A stretch of 33,439 nucleotides of DNA from Thermoplasmatales archaeon (GTDB lineage: Archaea; Thermoplasmatota; E2; UBA202; JdFR-43), in assembly GCA_014361245.1 (NCBI GenBank), contig JACIWB010000011.1:1-33439 (forward strand). Direction: 5' to 3'. The notes under the pieces are model-generated. The model was given only the letters and a program-made list of their open reading frames with translations, did not search any database and had not been told where the DNA came from. Below, one piece after another: positions 23,366 to 32,021 of the stretch; within the stretch, counting starts at the first letter, position 1, and every line of letters starts with the position of its first letter. The translations under genes were made by a program, and so were the position numbers.

Positions 23366-24712
23366 TCACTTTCCTCCGTGTCTTGTTTCCCTTGTCCTTA
23401 TCTCAACAAATATGGGGCAGGCAAGGGGCATGCCGGCGACAATCGCCACACCTATGGGAAGCGTTTGAATTTCATTTGAAGAAGAGGAATCAAGTCCTTC
23501 AACACTTGATGTTATTGCTTTAAGGTCATTTGGATTTGTTGTTTTAAGTATTATATGGGTATTGCATTGGGAAATAACATTTTTATCTATTCTTGCGGGG
23601 CGCTGTGTTAAAATAGCAAGTCCAATGCCAAATTTTCTTCCTTCTGAAGCTATATTTTTTATTATACTGCTTGCGATGCTTTTCCCCTGCCCCCTTTCTG
23701 GGCAATACCTATGGGCTTCTTCAATAACTACAAGCAATGGAGGAATTGAATTATTTTTTCTTTCTTCAAATATTCTTGTTAGCAATATTGAAACAAGCAT
23801 TTCCTGAATATAAGGAGGCACACCCCTCATATTTATTATAGAACATTTCCCCTTTTTTACAATTTCATCTAATGGAGTGTAGTATTTTGAGAAAATGCCC
23901 ATCGCCATTATCTGCTCCATTTGATTTATCAGTCCCCATTTTGCACTGCTTTTTGCCTCCTTTATTTCTTCGAGAATGTCCTCCATTGTATATATTCTTT
24001 TTTCGCTTGCATTTTTCCATGCTTCATATAGCAATCCTTTTTGGATTTGAGTTGCTTCTGGAAATAAATAAAGCAAATCCTGAAATGATAAATTTACCTC
24101 ATCAAGCAGAAGAGGAATTGCTTCCCTGTTGTTACTGCATACAGGAGAATATTCAAAAACATTTTTTGCATAGCTTTTTGGGCTAACTTCAAATTTACTC
24201 ATCGCATTTATTTCCTCAAAATTTGGATGGCGCAGGGAAGTATATTCTCCGTGTGGGTCTATTATCAGAATAGCATCCCCTTTTTTTATAAATTCTTCTA
24301 TAATCACTCCCATTGTATAGCTTTTTCCACTTCCACTTTTTGCAAGTATGCATATATGCTTCTGAATAAGTGTTTCTGGAGAAAGAAAAACCTTAATATT
24401 CATGTCCTTAAGAATTCCTATATAAATTCCTTCATTTTCTATTCCAATTATTTTTTTTATTGTTTCTTCATCCGCCCTATAAACCTTTTCACCCACGCTG
24501 AAAGGAGTTCTTACCATATACCTCTCTTCGGTTGAGCCAATTATATTTGCTTTTGCAAATGTCCCATCGCTTCTATTAAAAATTTCCCATATCTGTGACA
24601 AAATTTTATTCTCATGGAAAACACAAACATAATCAAGCTTCTTTATTTCTTTAATTGCTTTAAATATAAAATAGGAAGTAGTGCCCTCTACTATTTCACC
24701 AATTTCCTCCAT
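23366..24712 (-). CDS. herA: HerA-family DNA translocase/ATPase
   Basis: HerA is a hexameric FtsK-like ATPase that works with NurA, and usually Mre11-Rad50, in DNA end processing. The N-terminal barrel (about residues 1-100) is followed by a RecA-like core. The core has Walker A AKSGSGKSYT (124-133), IIDPHGEYTSL, Walker B LLVVIEEAHRYCPE (326-339) and the arginine-finger region EGRKFGIGLAILTQRPARID. Its 448 residues are normal to slightly short. No nurA, mre11 or rad50 lies in the window. It is the last gene of the leftward operon, and its ATG overlaps the stop of the PAC2 gene by one base. Confidence 0.88.
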   Translation of the reverse strand: MEEIGEIVEGTTSYFIFKAIKEIKKLDYVCVFHENKILSQIWEIFNRSDGTFAKANIIGSTEERYMVRTPFSVGEKVYRADEETIKKIIGIENEGIYIGILKDMNIKVFLSPETLIQKHICILAKSGSGKSYTMGVIIEEFIKKGDAILIIDPHGEYTSLRHPNFEEINAMSKFEVSPKSYAKNVFEYSPVCSNNREAIPLLLDEVNLSFQDLLYLFPEATQIQKGLLYEAWKNASEKRIYTMEDILEEIKEAKSSAKWGLINQMEQIMAMGIFSKYYTPLDEIVKKGKCSIINMRGVPPYIQEMLVSILLTRIFEERKNNSIPPLLVVIEEAHRYCPERGQGKSIASSIIKNIASEGRKFGIGLAILTQRPARIDKNVISQCNTHIILKTTNPNDLKAITSSVEGLDSSSSNEIQTLPIGVAIVAGMPLACPIFVEIRTRETRHGGK

Positions 24713-25482
24713 TATCCTATATACCTCAAATCTTCCCTTTCACCCTTCTCCTTCTCAATCATCGACTTCTCAATACTCTTTATTCTTTCAGTAATCTTTT
24801 TTAATTCATCAGCCTTCTTATCCAGACTTGCAAGACTTATTTTCAATCCAAGAATTTTTGTAAGGACACTTGCAACCTCTCTCGCAGAATTCGGGTCAAC
24901 AATATATCCAGATGTCTCTCCCATAAGACACGCTCCTTTCATCCCCCTCATTTTTCCAAGTCCAAGAAGCAAGCCAGAAGCACCCACTATCCCTCCCCCC
25001 TCCTCATCTTTAAATATAACTCCATGCTTCTTAAGCTCTTCAACAATCTCAATGTCTGTTGCAGCCCCAGTTACGCGGGGGCGCTCCACTTCCATGCCGA
25101 GCCCATACCCCCCAAGCGTAAAAATCATTTTAACCCCAAATTCCTCCGCCACATCAATTATTTTTTCCGCAAGCATATACTGCCCGCGAGGCGAGAGCGC
25201 CTGATAATCACCTGTAAGAATAATTAAATCTATTTTTCCTTTCCAGTAAAAGAATTCATTTTTTACAAGCCTTACCACTCCATTTGAGCCAATTATAACC
25301 TGCGGTGGAAAATCTGTAGAGTATAGCTCCGCAAACTTCTTTGCCTTTATTTCCTCTATGAGATGCTCCGCCGCTATTTTTCCAACATTTCCTATTCCTG
25401 GCAAACCCTCAATCAGTATAGGATTCTTTAGCTGAGGTTTTTCCAGGTATATTACTTTTACTTCCTCAAATTTTTTTGCCAT
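24712..25482 (-). CDS. PAC2-family protein (proteasome assembly chaperone-like)
   Basis: The signature LIEGLPGIGNVGKIAAEHLI (about residues 22-41) and the later LLLGLGKMRGMKGACLMGET belong to the PAC2/DUF75 family. The eukaryotic members chaperone 20S proteasome assembly, while archaeal members remain poorly assigned. A C-terminal charged helix (about 215-250) may form a coiled coil. Its 256 residues are typical. GGAGG precedes the ATG, and the first 17 bases overlap the end of nop10. The PAC2-Nop10-aIF2-alpha-eS27-eL44 order is a recurring archaeal neighbourhood. Confidence 0.88.
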   Translation of the reverse strand: MAKKFEEVKVIYLEKPQLKNPILIEGLPGIGNVGKIAAEHLIEEIKAKKFAELYSTDFPPQVIIGSNGVVRLVKNEFFYWKGKIDLIILTGDYQALSPRGQYMLAEKIIDVAEEFGVKMIFTLGGYGLGMEVERPRVTGAATDIEIVEELKKHGVIFKDEEGGGIVGASGLLLGLGKMRGMKGACLMGETSGYIVDPNSAREVASVLTKILGLKISLASLDKKADELKKITERIKSIEKSMIEKEKGEREDLRYIG

Positions 25483-25627
25483 ATTTTTCCTCCTTTAACA
25501 TTCTCCTGTATTTTCCATATCTATCCTGGGGGGAGAAGCGGGGCGGCTCCTTTTTTTGCGTCTCTGAATTGCAAACTGGACAGTATTTTTTAAGGGTATA
25601 TCTATTGCATTTCTGGCAGTATTTCAT
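25466..25627 (-). CDS. nop10: Nop10, H/ACA RNP protein
   Basis: A 53-codon gene begins [20 protein letters not shown]. It has two CxxC pairs (C4/C7 and C16/C19), a zinc ribbon, followed by the Nop10 linker TQKKEPPRFSPQDRYGKYRR. Nop10 is a core protein of the H/ACA pseudouridylation complex with Cbf5, Gar1 and L7Ae. The ATG overlaps the aIF2-alpha stop as ATGA, and the TGA lies inside the PAC2 gene. Confidence 0.95.
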   Translation of the reverse strand: MKYCQKCNRYTLKKYCPVCNSETQKKEPPRFSPQDRYGKYRRMLKEEKYGKKI

Positions 25628-26397
25628 TTCATTTCCCTTATGAATTTTCCATCCCCTTTATGTTTTTTTATGTATTCAATTGCTTTATTTACATTTTCCT
25701 TCAATTTTTTTTCTGCAATTTTGTATTCAGGTGCGACAACTTCAATTCTATATAGCGGGGCGGATATATACTTTACTCTAATTTTCAGCTCATTTTCCTC
25801 CTCTATTTTTTCAAGGGCTTTTTTGATATGTTTTATTCCATCACTGGCAGGGCATGTCAGTTCAACATATCCATTTATTTCAATAAAAGGAATTATTATG
25901 TTTTGTTTTGCAATTTCTATAAATGCATCAACCCAGTATTCATCGAACTCTTTTCTGAACTTCTTTTCGTTTTTAACTGCGTCTTCAAAAGCTTTATAGA
26001 GTGTATTATACTTCTTCAGCAATTTTTCCTCAACCTCCACATATAATTCATCGAAATTTTTACCTATTTTATCCGCAACTATCTCAAGCAATTTTTTTGC
26101 CTTCTGCTCATTTTTCCATTGCTCTATTTTTTCCTTTTTTTGATGTTCTGTAACTCTTTTCAATGATAAATCAACATACCCCTTAGAAGAATCAACATTC
26201 ATTACCCTGCAGACTATCCTTTGCCCTTCCCTTACATATTCTCTTATATTTTTAACCCATCCAGAAGCCACTTCTTTTATATGCAAAAAACCCTTCTTAT
26301 CAGGATATTCCTCAAGCTTTACAAAAGCTCCAAATCCTTTTGCCTGCGTTACCGTACATATAACCAAATCCCCTTTTTCAGGTAAATCCTTTGCCAT
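25624..26397 (-). CDS. eif2a: translation initiation factor aIF2 alpha subunit
   Basis: This subunit of the heterotrimer delivers initiator tRNA. The N-terminal S1/OB domain (about residues 1-82) has [40 protein letters not shown] and [16 protein letters not shown] helical domain (about 90-170) and the alpha-beta C-terminal domain that binds aIF2-gamma (about 175-257) follow. Its 257 residues are normal for archaea. It overlaps eS27 by 20 bases at the start and nop10 by four at the end. The region matching the eukaryotic regulatory serine was not examined further. Confidence 0.95.
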   Translation of the reverse strand: MAKDLPEKGDLVICTVTQAKGFGAFVKLEEYPDKKGFLHIKEVASGWVKNIREYVREGQRIVCRVMNVDSSKGYVDLSLKRVTEHQKKEKIEQWKNEQKAKKLLEIVADKIGKNFDELYVEVEEKLLKKYNTLYKAFEDAVKNEKKFRKEFDEYWVDAFIEIAKQNIIIPFIEINGYVELTCPASDGIKHIKKALEKIEEENELKIRVKYISAPLYRIEVVAPEYKIAEKKLKENVNKAIEYIKKHKGDGKFIREMK

Positions 26398-26563
26398 ATT
26401 TTAGCTCCGCTACTATTTCACCCTTCACTTTAGCTTTTCCTCCAGTAGGTGTTGCTAATATGCTCCCGCAAACCTGGCACTGCACATTCATGCTCGCCTT
26501 GCTGAATACTATCTGCACATTACCACAGTCCTTACACCTAACTTTATAAAAGCTGGATGGCAT
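26378..26563 (-). CDS. rps27e: small ribosomal subunit protein eS27
   Basis: This 61-residue zinc-ribbon ribosomal protein reads [20 protein letters not shown], with the pairs CKDC and CQVC, then [17 protein letters not shown] start at the ATG at 26563 because GAGG lies five bases before it. The GTG at 26569 would give two extra residues and overlaps the eL44 stop. It lies between eL44 and aIF2-alpha, the standard archaeal order. Confidence 0.95.
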   Translation of the reverse strand: MPSSFYKVRCKDCGNVQIVFSKASMNVQCQVCGSILATPTGGKAKVKGEIVAELKYGKGFT

Positions 26564-26565
26564 AT

Positions 26566-26844
26566 TCACCTCTTTATTTCAAATTTTTTAGCCCTTATGC
26601 CTTTTTTCTGGTGAGCTTTTCCGCATTCCTTACATCTGTAGCGGAGATGAACTCTTTTTGTTGGCTTTTCCCTTCCCTCTGGCTTCGGGCGGGGATAGCC
26701 CCTGTAACCCGCTGTAACTCTTCTGAATCTTCTCTGCCCCCATTTTAACTCAGATGCTTTCTTTTTCTTAACTCTTTCTATAGCATGCTCTGTATGATGT
26801 TTGCAGTAGGGGCAGTATGTCTTTATTATTGCAGGTCTAATCAT
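26566..26844 (-). CDS. rpl44e: large ribosomal subunit protein eL44 (L44e)
   Basis: This E-site large-subunit protein has 92 residues with a zinc site from CPYC near residue 11 and CKEC near residue 72. The basic middle [19 protein letters not shown] is characteristic. It is the first gene of the leftward operon eL44-eS27-aIF2-alpha-Nop10-PAC2-HerA. Its ATG at 26844 is 25 bases from a strong TATA box, so the operon transcript is probably leaderless. Confidence 0.96.
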   Translation of the reverse strand: MIRPAIIKTYCPYCKHHTEHAIERVKKKKASELKWGQRRFRRVTAGYRGYPRPKPEGREKPTKRVHLRYRCKECGKAHQKKGIRAKKFEIKR

Positions 26845-26865
26845 GATGGTGTAATAGGAAATAAT

Positions 26866-26873
26866 ATATAAAA
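26866..26873 (-). promoter_or_regulatory. TATA box of the eL44-HerA operon
   Basis: On the minus strand TTTATATA is centred about 25 bp before the eL44 ATG. It is the only strong promoter seen for six overlapping genes. It lies just before the end of the HMG-CoA reductase gene. Confidence 0.7.
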
Positions 26874-26877
26874 ATGT

Positions 26878-28119
26878 TTATATTCCTTTCCTTATCTCCT
26901 CAATAATTTCCTTTGCCCTATCCATCCTTATTTTTCCTTCCTCCACCATCCTTTTTGCAACAATATCTATTTCCTCTCCTTTTGCTCCAGCCATTATCGC
27001 TATATTCTGGGCATGAAGTTTCATATGCCCCGCCTGTATTCCTTTCGTTGAAAGAGCATAAATTGCCGCAAAATTCTGAGCCAGCCCAACAGCCGCCATT
27101 ACTTCCGCAAGCTCCTTTGCTGTTTTTATACCCATTATCTTAAGACATATTTTTGCCATAGGATGTACTTTTGTTGCCCCTCCAACTGTTCCAACTGCAA
27201 GCGGAAGCTTTATTCTTCCATGCAGGTCTCCATTTTCATTTTTCTCCCATATTGTTAGTGGTTTATATCCCTGCATGCATGCATACGCATGCGCCCCCGC
27301 CTCTATTGCCCGCCAGTCATTTCCTGTTGCTATTGCAACCGCATCTATCCCGTTCATTACTCCTTTATTGTGTGTTGCAGCCCTGAAAGGATCGAGATAT
27401 GCAAACTCGTATGCCTTCAAAACTTTATCAATTGCATCTCCTATTTCCTCTTTTTTATAAGTTACTTCTGCTTCAGCAAGCCTATAGACAGCAAGGTTTG
27501 ATATTATTCTAAGCAGTGCCTTTCCACCGCTTATTTTCTCAATTAGAGGGGCGGTTGCTTCAGCCATCGTATTTACAGCATTTGCTCCCATTGCATCCCT
27601 AACATCAACAAGCAGATGAACAACAAGCATATCATTGCTCAGCCATCTAACCTCAACATCCCTTGCACCTCCTCCGAATTCAACAAGCACTTTATCCTGA
27701 GCATTTGCAAGCTCTATTATATCTTCCTTCCTTTCCATTATTTTCTCCACAGCATCCCTGCAGGGATTCAAAATCTGTATCTGACCTATCATTACTGGCT
27801 TGCTTGCTTTCGCTTTAAATCCCTCAGGGCGCGCCATCCTCGCAGCATTTGAAGCAGCAGCAACAACAGATGTTTCTTCAATAGCCATTGGAATTAGCAT
27901 TTCTTTTCCATTTATTATAAAATTTGTTGCAATCCCCAGAGGAATTTGCATGCATCCAACCGCATTTTCAATCATTCTGTTTGCTATATCCTTTGGAAGA
28001 GCATTGAAAGAAATTAGCTGATTTGCCTCTTCTTCAGTAAGCCCTGCAAATTCCTTAACAATTTTAACTCTTTCTTCCATACCCATTTTATAAAACCCAG
28101 ATATGCGGGACGATTTCAT
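26878..28119 (-). CDS. hmgA: HMG-CoA reductase, class II type
   Basis: The enzyme reduces HMG-CoA to mevalonate, the entry to archaeal isoprenoid lipids. Class II features are SRISGFYKMGMEER at the start, NAVGCMQIPLGIATNF and EETSVVAAASNAARMA, with the catalytic Glu near residue 82. The remaining catalytic residues are K252 in HNKG, D268 in ATGNDWR and H365 in QAGHMKLH. Its 413 residues match class II rather than the class I enzyme of most archaea. Class II is the bacterial form, which is known in Archaeoglobus and Thermoplasma relatives and is usually explained by transfer. A TATA box 24 bp upstream fits a leaderless transcript. Confidence 0.93.
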   Translation of the reverse strand: MKSSRISGFYKMGMEERVKIVKEFAGLTEEEANQLISFNALPKDIANRMIENAVGCMQIPLGIATNFIINGKEMLIPMAIEETSVVAAASNAARMARPEGFKAKASKPVMIGQIQILNPCRDAVEKIMERKEDIIELANAQDKVLVEFGGGARDVEVRWLSNDMLVVHLLVDVRDAMGANAVNTMAEATAPLIEKISGGKALLRIISNLAVYRLAEAEVTYKKEEIGDAIDKVLKAYEFAYLDPFRAATHNKGVMNGIDAVAIATGNDWRAIEAGAHAYACMQGYKPLTIWEKNENGDLHGRIKLPLAVGTVGGATKVHPMAKICLKIMGIKTAKELAEVMAAVGLAQNFAAIYALSTKGIQAGHMKLHAQNIAIMAGAKGEEIDIVAKRMVEEGKIRMDRAKEIIEEIRKGI

Positions 28120-28139
28120 AAAAAAACAATTTTATTTCG

Positions 28140-28168
28140 GTATAAATAATTAACCGACAATTTTATAT
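28140..28168. promoter_or_regulatory. divergent promoters for HMG-CoA reductase and sec61-beta
   Basis: ATTTATAC on the minus strand (28140-28147) is 24 bp before the HMG-CoA reductase ATG. TTTTATAT on the plus strand (28161-28168) is 25 bp before the sec61-beta ATG. Both are at leaderless spacing. The two boxes are only 13 bases apart, so the two promoters may interfere with each other. Confidence 0.65.
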
Positions 28169-28189
28169 CTACCTTTTATTTATCTGAAT

Positions 28190-28348
28190 ATGGCAAAGAA
28201 AAGGAGCGGCTTCCAGTCTGCTGCTGGCTTGGTGAGATACTTTGAGGAAGAAAAAACTGGTTTAAAAATTGATCCAAGATTCATAGTTGTTTTTTCAATT
28301 CTTACCGTTGCTGTTGTTGTGATAGTTAAGCATCTCTTTCCCGTCTAA
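28190..28348 (+). CDS. secG: preprotein translocase subunit Sec61-beta
   Basis: A 52-residue tail-anchored protein begins MAKKRSGFQSAAGLVRYFEE, the usual archaeal Sec61-beta start. The IDPRFIVVFSILTVAVVVIV segment (residues 27-46) is the single membrane helix. It is a non-essential subunit of the SecYE channel. The stop codon shares its last A with the ATG of the following GTPase, so the two are coupled. Confidence 0.93.
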   Translation: MAKKRSGFQSAAGLVRYFEEEKTGLKIDPRFIVVFSILTVAVVVIVKHLFPV

Positions 28349-29043
28349 TGTATGTTTTCATTCTCGGTCCAGCAGGCGCAGGCAAAACAAGCATAGCAAA
28401 AAGCCTTTCTGGATACGGGATTTTAATAAATCTTGATGCCGCAACACCCTGCAATGCGGATGTTGATATAAGGAAATGGGTCAAAGTAGAGGAAATTCAA
28501 AAAAATTATTCTCTTGGAATAAACGGGGCTCTTTTAAAGAGTATGGAAATAATAAGCAACATGGATGAATGGTTTGTAAAAGATAAAAGTAAAATTAAAA
28601 TTGTGGACACACCGGGGCAACTTGATATTTTTCTATATCATGACTATGGAATAAAAATAGTTAAGAAAGCATCTGAAAATGACATTGTTTCATCTGTTTT
28701 TGTTGTTGATGCAAATGAAGTTCTTTCAATTGAAAATTATCTTGCAATGCTTGCTTTAAATGCGATTATAAATTTGCGCCTTTCAGTTCCATCAATAACC
28801 ATCATAAATAAAATTGATATGGTTGATGCCAAGCGAATAAAAAAATTTTTTGATAGAAAATATTTGAAAAATGAGACAAAAAAAGGAGATGCAGTTGTTT
28901 CTCTTGCCTCTGGATTGATTGATTATATAGAATATACAAGCATTTATTCCCGTCCAATTTTTACTTCTGTAAAAACTGGAGAAGGAATAAAAGAATTATA
29001 TGATGCAATTCATGAAGTCCAATGTTCATGCGGCGAGTTATAA
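28348..29043 (+). CDS. GPN-loop-type GTPase (XAB1/Gpn1 family) with a changed GPN motif
   Basis: This is a homodimeric GTPase related to eukaryotic Gpn1-3, which help assemble RNA polymerase; the archaeal role is not settled. The P-loop is GPAGAGKTS (residues 7-15), then INLDAATPCNADVDIR, DTPGQ (switch II) and NKID (G4). At residues 57-62 the segment expected to read GPNGAL reads GINGAL. The Pro to Ile change is in the motif that names the family. Its 231 residues are typical, if slightly short. The start follows from the one-base overlap with sec61-beta. The C-terminus holds CSCGEL, a cysteine pair of unknown role. Confidence 0.87.
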   Translation: MYVFILGPAGAGKTSIAKSLSGYGILINLDAATPCNADVDIRKWVKVEEIQKNYSLGINGALLKSMEIISNMDEWFVKDKSKIKIVDTPGQLDIFLYHDYGIKIVKKASENDIVSSVFVVDANEVLSIENYLAMLALNAIINLRLSVPSITIINKIDMVDAKRIKKFFDRKYLKNETKKGDAVVSLASGLIDYIEYTSIYSRPIFTSVKTGEGIKELYDAIHEVQCSCGEL

Positions 29044-29067
29044 TTTATTTTATGATTGAACCATACA

Positions 29068-29075
29068 TTTTATAA
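29068..29075 (+). promoter_or_regulatory. TATA box of the PKD surface protein
   Basis: TTTTATAA is centred about 26 bp before the ATG at 29098, at leaderless spacing. Confidence 0.65.
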
Positions 29076-29097
29076 ATAAAAAAACATTTCTCTCAGC

Positions 29098-31395
29098 ATG
29101 AAGAAAACAGCAATATGCATTGCAGGAATTTTGCTTGTTTCCTTATTCACCATACAGGGGAGGGCAAATGCTAATGGCGGGGAAATTTCTGGAGTTGCAT
29201 TTGCAAGTGATGGAAACATAATTACTGTCGGCTATTTGCTCGAGAATGAGAAATATGTAATGACCGTTGAAAAATACGACAGCCAGAATGGATACTTAAT
29301 TTGGAGCAAGAAATTCAGCACATATTCACAAAATATCGGAAAGGCGGTTGTTGTGGATGCCAGCGGAAACATTTATGCGGGGGCGGTGGCTGGAGGAGGG
29401 GTTGCGGGAATTGAAATTCCATCAACTGATTACTTAATTGTTAAATATGATAAGAATGGAAATGAAATATGGAATAAGACATATAATAATGGATTTGCTG
29501 ATTTTTTAATGGATATGGCGATAGATGAAGATAATAATGTTTATGCAACTGGAATGACTCTTTATCTCAATATTGGAAATCAAAGTCTATCAAATATTGA
29601 TTTCTGGACAATAAAAATTGGGGGAGATGGAAATATAATCAGGCAGGATAAATATGATGAGGAAATGGATGCAGCTTTTGGTATAGATATTAAAGGAAAT
29701 AAAGTTATTGTTGCTGGAACTGTGCAGAAAGGGGAGGAGCAGAGTAAATATTGTGCGGTTATCTATAATAAGGATTTGGTTCTGACTTCAACCATATATT
29801 ATGAAATCGGAATATGTTCTGCTTCGGATGTTGCGATTTTCAATGATGGAAGCTTTGCTGTTACTGGAAGCAAGAATGACGATATATTAACAATTATTTA
29901 TGATAGCAATGGAAATAAGAAAAAAGAGTTTTCTGAAGGAGGAAGCAAGAAGGATGACGCACTTGCAATTTCATCAGATGGAAGCAATTTTGTTATAGGG
30001 GGTTATACAACAACAGAGAATATTCAAAAGAAATGGTATATTGCAAAATACAGCCAGAATTCAAAATTATGGGATTTAAAGGATATAGAGGGAGAGATAA
30101 AAAGAGTTGCAATTGATAATGAAGGAAATGTATATGCGGTTGGTTATAAATTGCAGGGAGGAAATGAAATTCCATGTATAAGAAAATATTCATCCGATGG
30201 AAATTTCATATGGGAGGGAAAATTGGGAGAGCCATCCCAGCCCTTAAAGGCTGATTTCAGATGGCTTCCAACAAATCCAACAAGAGCGGATATGGTGAAT
30301 TTTTATGATGCATCTACTGGGGGTATAAATTCATGGGAATGGGACTTCGGTGATGGAAGTTTTAGTTATGAAAAAAATCCAAAACATAAATACAGCACAA
30401 CTGGAAGATTTTATGTAACTTTGAGGATTAGAGGCGCAGGCGGAGAGGCGAATGTAACAAAAGAAATTTATATCTCAAATGCCCTTCCTTTTGCAGATTT
30501 CGATTGGAACCCAAAAAATCCTGTGGAAAAAGTAAATATTACCTTTAATGCTTCTTCAAGCTATGATTTGGATGGCTACATAGTTAATTATACCTGGAAT
30601 TTTGGAGATGGAAGCATTGCTTATGGAAAAGAAGTTATACATGCCTATAACAGCAAAGGAAATTATACAGTCAATTTAACAGTATTGGATAATGACAGGG
30701 GTGAAAAGAGAATTTCAAAATTAATTATGGTGGGCGAGAGTGGCGCTTCTCCACCCTTTGCAATTTTTACAATTAAAGAAAAAGCAGGAAAGGGAGAATT
30801 CGTATTAATTGATGGAAGTGGGAGTTATGATAACGGCACCATTGTCAAATATATATGGGATTTTGGAGATGAAACAAATATGACAACAACTCAGCCGTAT
30901 GTGCAGCATGCATGGTATAAAGACGGCGAATATAAGGTTACACTCATAGTTGAAGATGATGAAGGATATCAATCATCATATTCAAGGGTTATAGTTGTAG
31001 GTGGTTTGCCTGAGTTAACAATTGTTGCTCCAGATGAAATTTCATGCGAGAAGAATAAAGAAAAATCCTTCAAAATCAATATTTCCTCCATCAATCAATC
31101 TCTATTTTACTTGAACTTTTCTTTTGAAATTGAGGGAGATATTGAGGTAAATCCACAAATAAATAACTTTAACATTTCTGCTGGTGATACAAAAGAGATT
31201 GAAATAAAAGTTATTGCAAATGAAAAAGGAAAGATAAAGATAAAATTGATTGGAAAAGATATAGAAAATGATATTGATGTTGGAAGCAATGAAGCAATTG
31301 TTTCTGTTAATTTATCTGAGAAGACACCTTCCTTTGAGCTTTTTGCATTTATACTTGCAATAATTGCCATTATACTTATAAGAAGAAAGAAATGA
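29098..31395 (+). CDS. cell-surface protein with beta-propeller repeats, three PKD domains and a C-terminal anchor
   Basis: A signal peptide (residues 5-24) leads to about 350 residues of propeller-like repeats of the SBBP type: AVVVDASGNIYAGAV, YDKNGNEIWNKTYNNGFADF, MAIDEDNNVYATGM and VAIDNEGNVYAVGYK. Three PKD domains follow at about 382-458, 459-543 and 544-635, each with the WxFGD strand (WEWDFGDGSFSYEKNPKHKY, WNFGDGS, WDFGDET). A final beta region (about 640-740) precedes the tail SFELFAFILAIIAIILIRRKK. That tail is a hydrophobic helix with basic end, preceded by TP-S-F, which resembles the PGF-CTERM signals of archaeosortase substrates. It is coupled to the A24 peptidase by an ATGA overlap. 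No enzymatic function was recognised. Confidence 0.87.
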   Translation: MKKTAICIAGILLVSLFTIQGRANANGGEISGVAFASDGNIITVGYLLENEKYVMTVEKYDSQNGYLIWSKKFSTYSQNIGKAVVVDASGNIYAGAVAGGGVAGIEIPSTDYLIVKYDKNGNEIWNKTYNNGFADFLMDMAIDEDNNVYATGMTLYLNIGNQSLSNIDFWTIKIGGDGNIIRQDKYDEEMDAAFGIDIKGNKVIVAGTVQKGEEQSKYCAVIYNKDLVLTSTIYYEIGICSASDVAIFNDGSFAVTGSKNDDILTIIYDSNGNKKKEFSEGGSKKDDALAISSDGSNFVIGGYTTTENIQKKWYIAKYSQNSKLWDLKDIEGEIKRVAIDNEGNVYAVGYKLQGGNEIPCIRKYSSDGNFIWEGKLGEPSQPLKADFRWLPTNPTRADMVNFYDASTGGINSWEWDFGDGSFSYEKNPKHKYSTTGRFYVTLRIRGAGGEANVTKEIYISNALPFADFDWNPKNPVEKVNITFNASSSYDLDGYIVNYTWNFGDGSIAYGKEVIHAYNSKGNYTVNLTVLDNDRGEKRISKLIMVGESGASPPFAIFTIKEKAGKGEFVLIDGSGSYDNGTIVKYIWDFGDETNMTTTQPYVQHAWYKDGEYKVTLIVEDDEGYQSSYSRVIVVGGLPELTIVAPDEISCEKNKEKSFKINISSINQSLFYLNFSFEIEGDIEVNPQINNFNISAGDTKEIEIKVIANEKGKIKIKLIGKDIENDIDVGSNEAIVSVNLSEKTPSFELFAFILAIIAIILIRRKK

Positions 31396-32021
31396 TAGAG
31401 GTAGCGAGGTTTTTTATAGGATTTGCAGTGCTTGCCTATGCTTCATATACAGACATAAAAACAAGGGAAGCAAGCAATTTTTTGTGGATTTTAATGGCAC
31501 TTCTTGGAATTATTTTTCTATTTTCATATAAACCAGATGATTTTTTTAAGATTATTATATCACTCTCCCTTTCATTTTTAATTGGAATATTGCTATATTT
31601 TTCTGGCATGGGAGGAGCGGATGTAAAAGCAATCTGGGCTATATCACTTCTCCGCCCTCTCTCAGATGATATTTTTTTCATTTTTCCAGTTAGTGTGCTT
31701 ATAAATTCTCTCTTTCTTGTTTTACCTCTCCCACTGATTTTCTTTGCATATAATGCTTACAGGAAAAATCTTGAATTTCCTTACTGCTTTTTTGGATATA
31801 AAACTAAAGCAAGCATTGCAAAAAATAGTTTTGTATGGGCAATGGAAAAAGATGGTAAAAAAAGTATAAGCCCCCAGAAAGATGTCGATTTATCTTCTTA
31901 CGGCGACAGGAAAATATGGGTTACGCCACAACTACCATTCCTTCTATTTATATTTTTTGGTTATATAACCGCATTTATATTTGGAAATTTTCTATTCGCC
32001 ATCTTTTCTTTCTTTGAGTAA
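31392..32021 (+). CDS. A24-family prepilin/preflagellin peptidase
   Basis: This is a membrane aspartic protease that cleaves class III signal peptides of type IV pilin-like proteins. The first catalytic Asp is D21 in YTDIKTREASN, after a membrane helix. The second is D77 in GMGGADVKAIWA, the archaeal form of the GxGD motif. Several hydrophobic helices follow (about 30-46, 53-70, 84-120 and 190-208), with a long cytoplasmic loop between about 120 and 185. At 209 residues it is within range. It overlaps the upstream surface-protein gene by four bases. No pilin gene lies in the window. The last 30 bases overlap the convergent response-regulator gene. Confidence 0.85.
   Translation: MIEVARFFIGFAVLAYASYTDIKTREASNFLWILMALLGIIFLFSYKPDDFFKIIISLSLSFLIGILLYFSGMGGADVKAIWAISLLRPLSDDIFFIFPVSVLINSLFLVLPLPLIFFAYNAYRKNLEFPYCFFGYKTKASIAKNSFVWAMEKDGKKSISPQKDVDLSSYGDRKIWVTPQLPFLLFIFFGYITAFIFGNFLFAIFSFFE

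Noticed and set aside
26613-26844. Possible CRISPR or tandem repeats in GC-richer patches
   Set aside because: No direct repeats with regular spacing were found here or elsewhere in the window.
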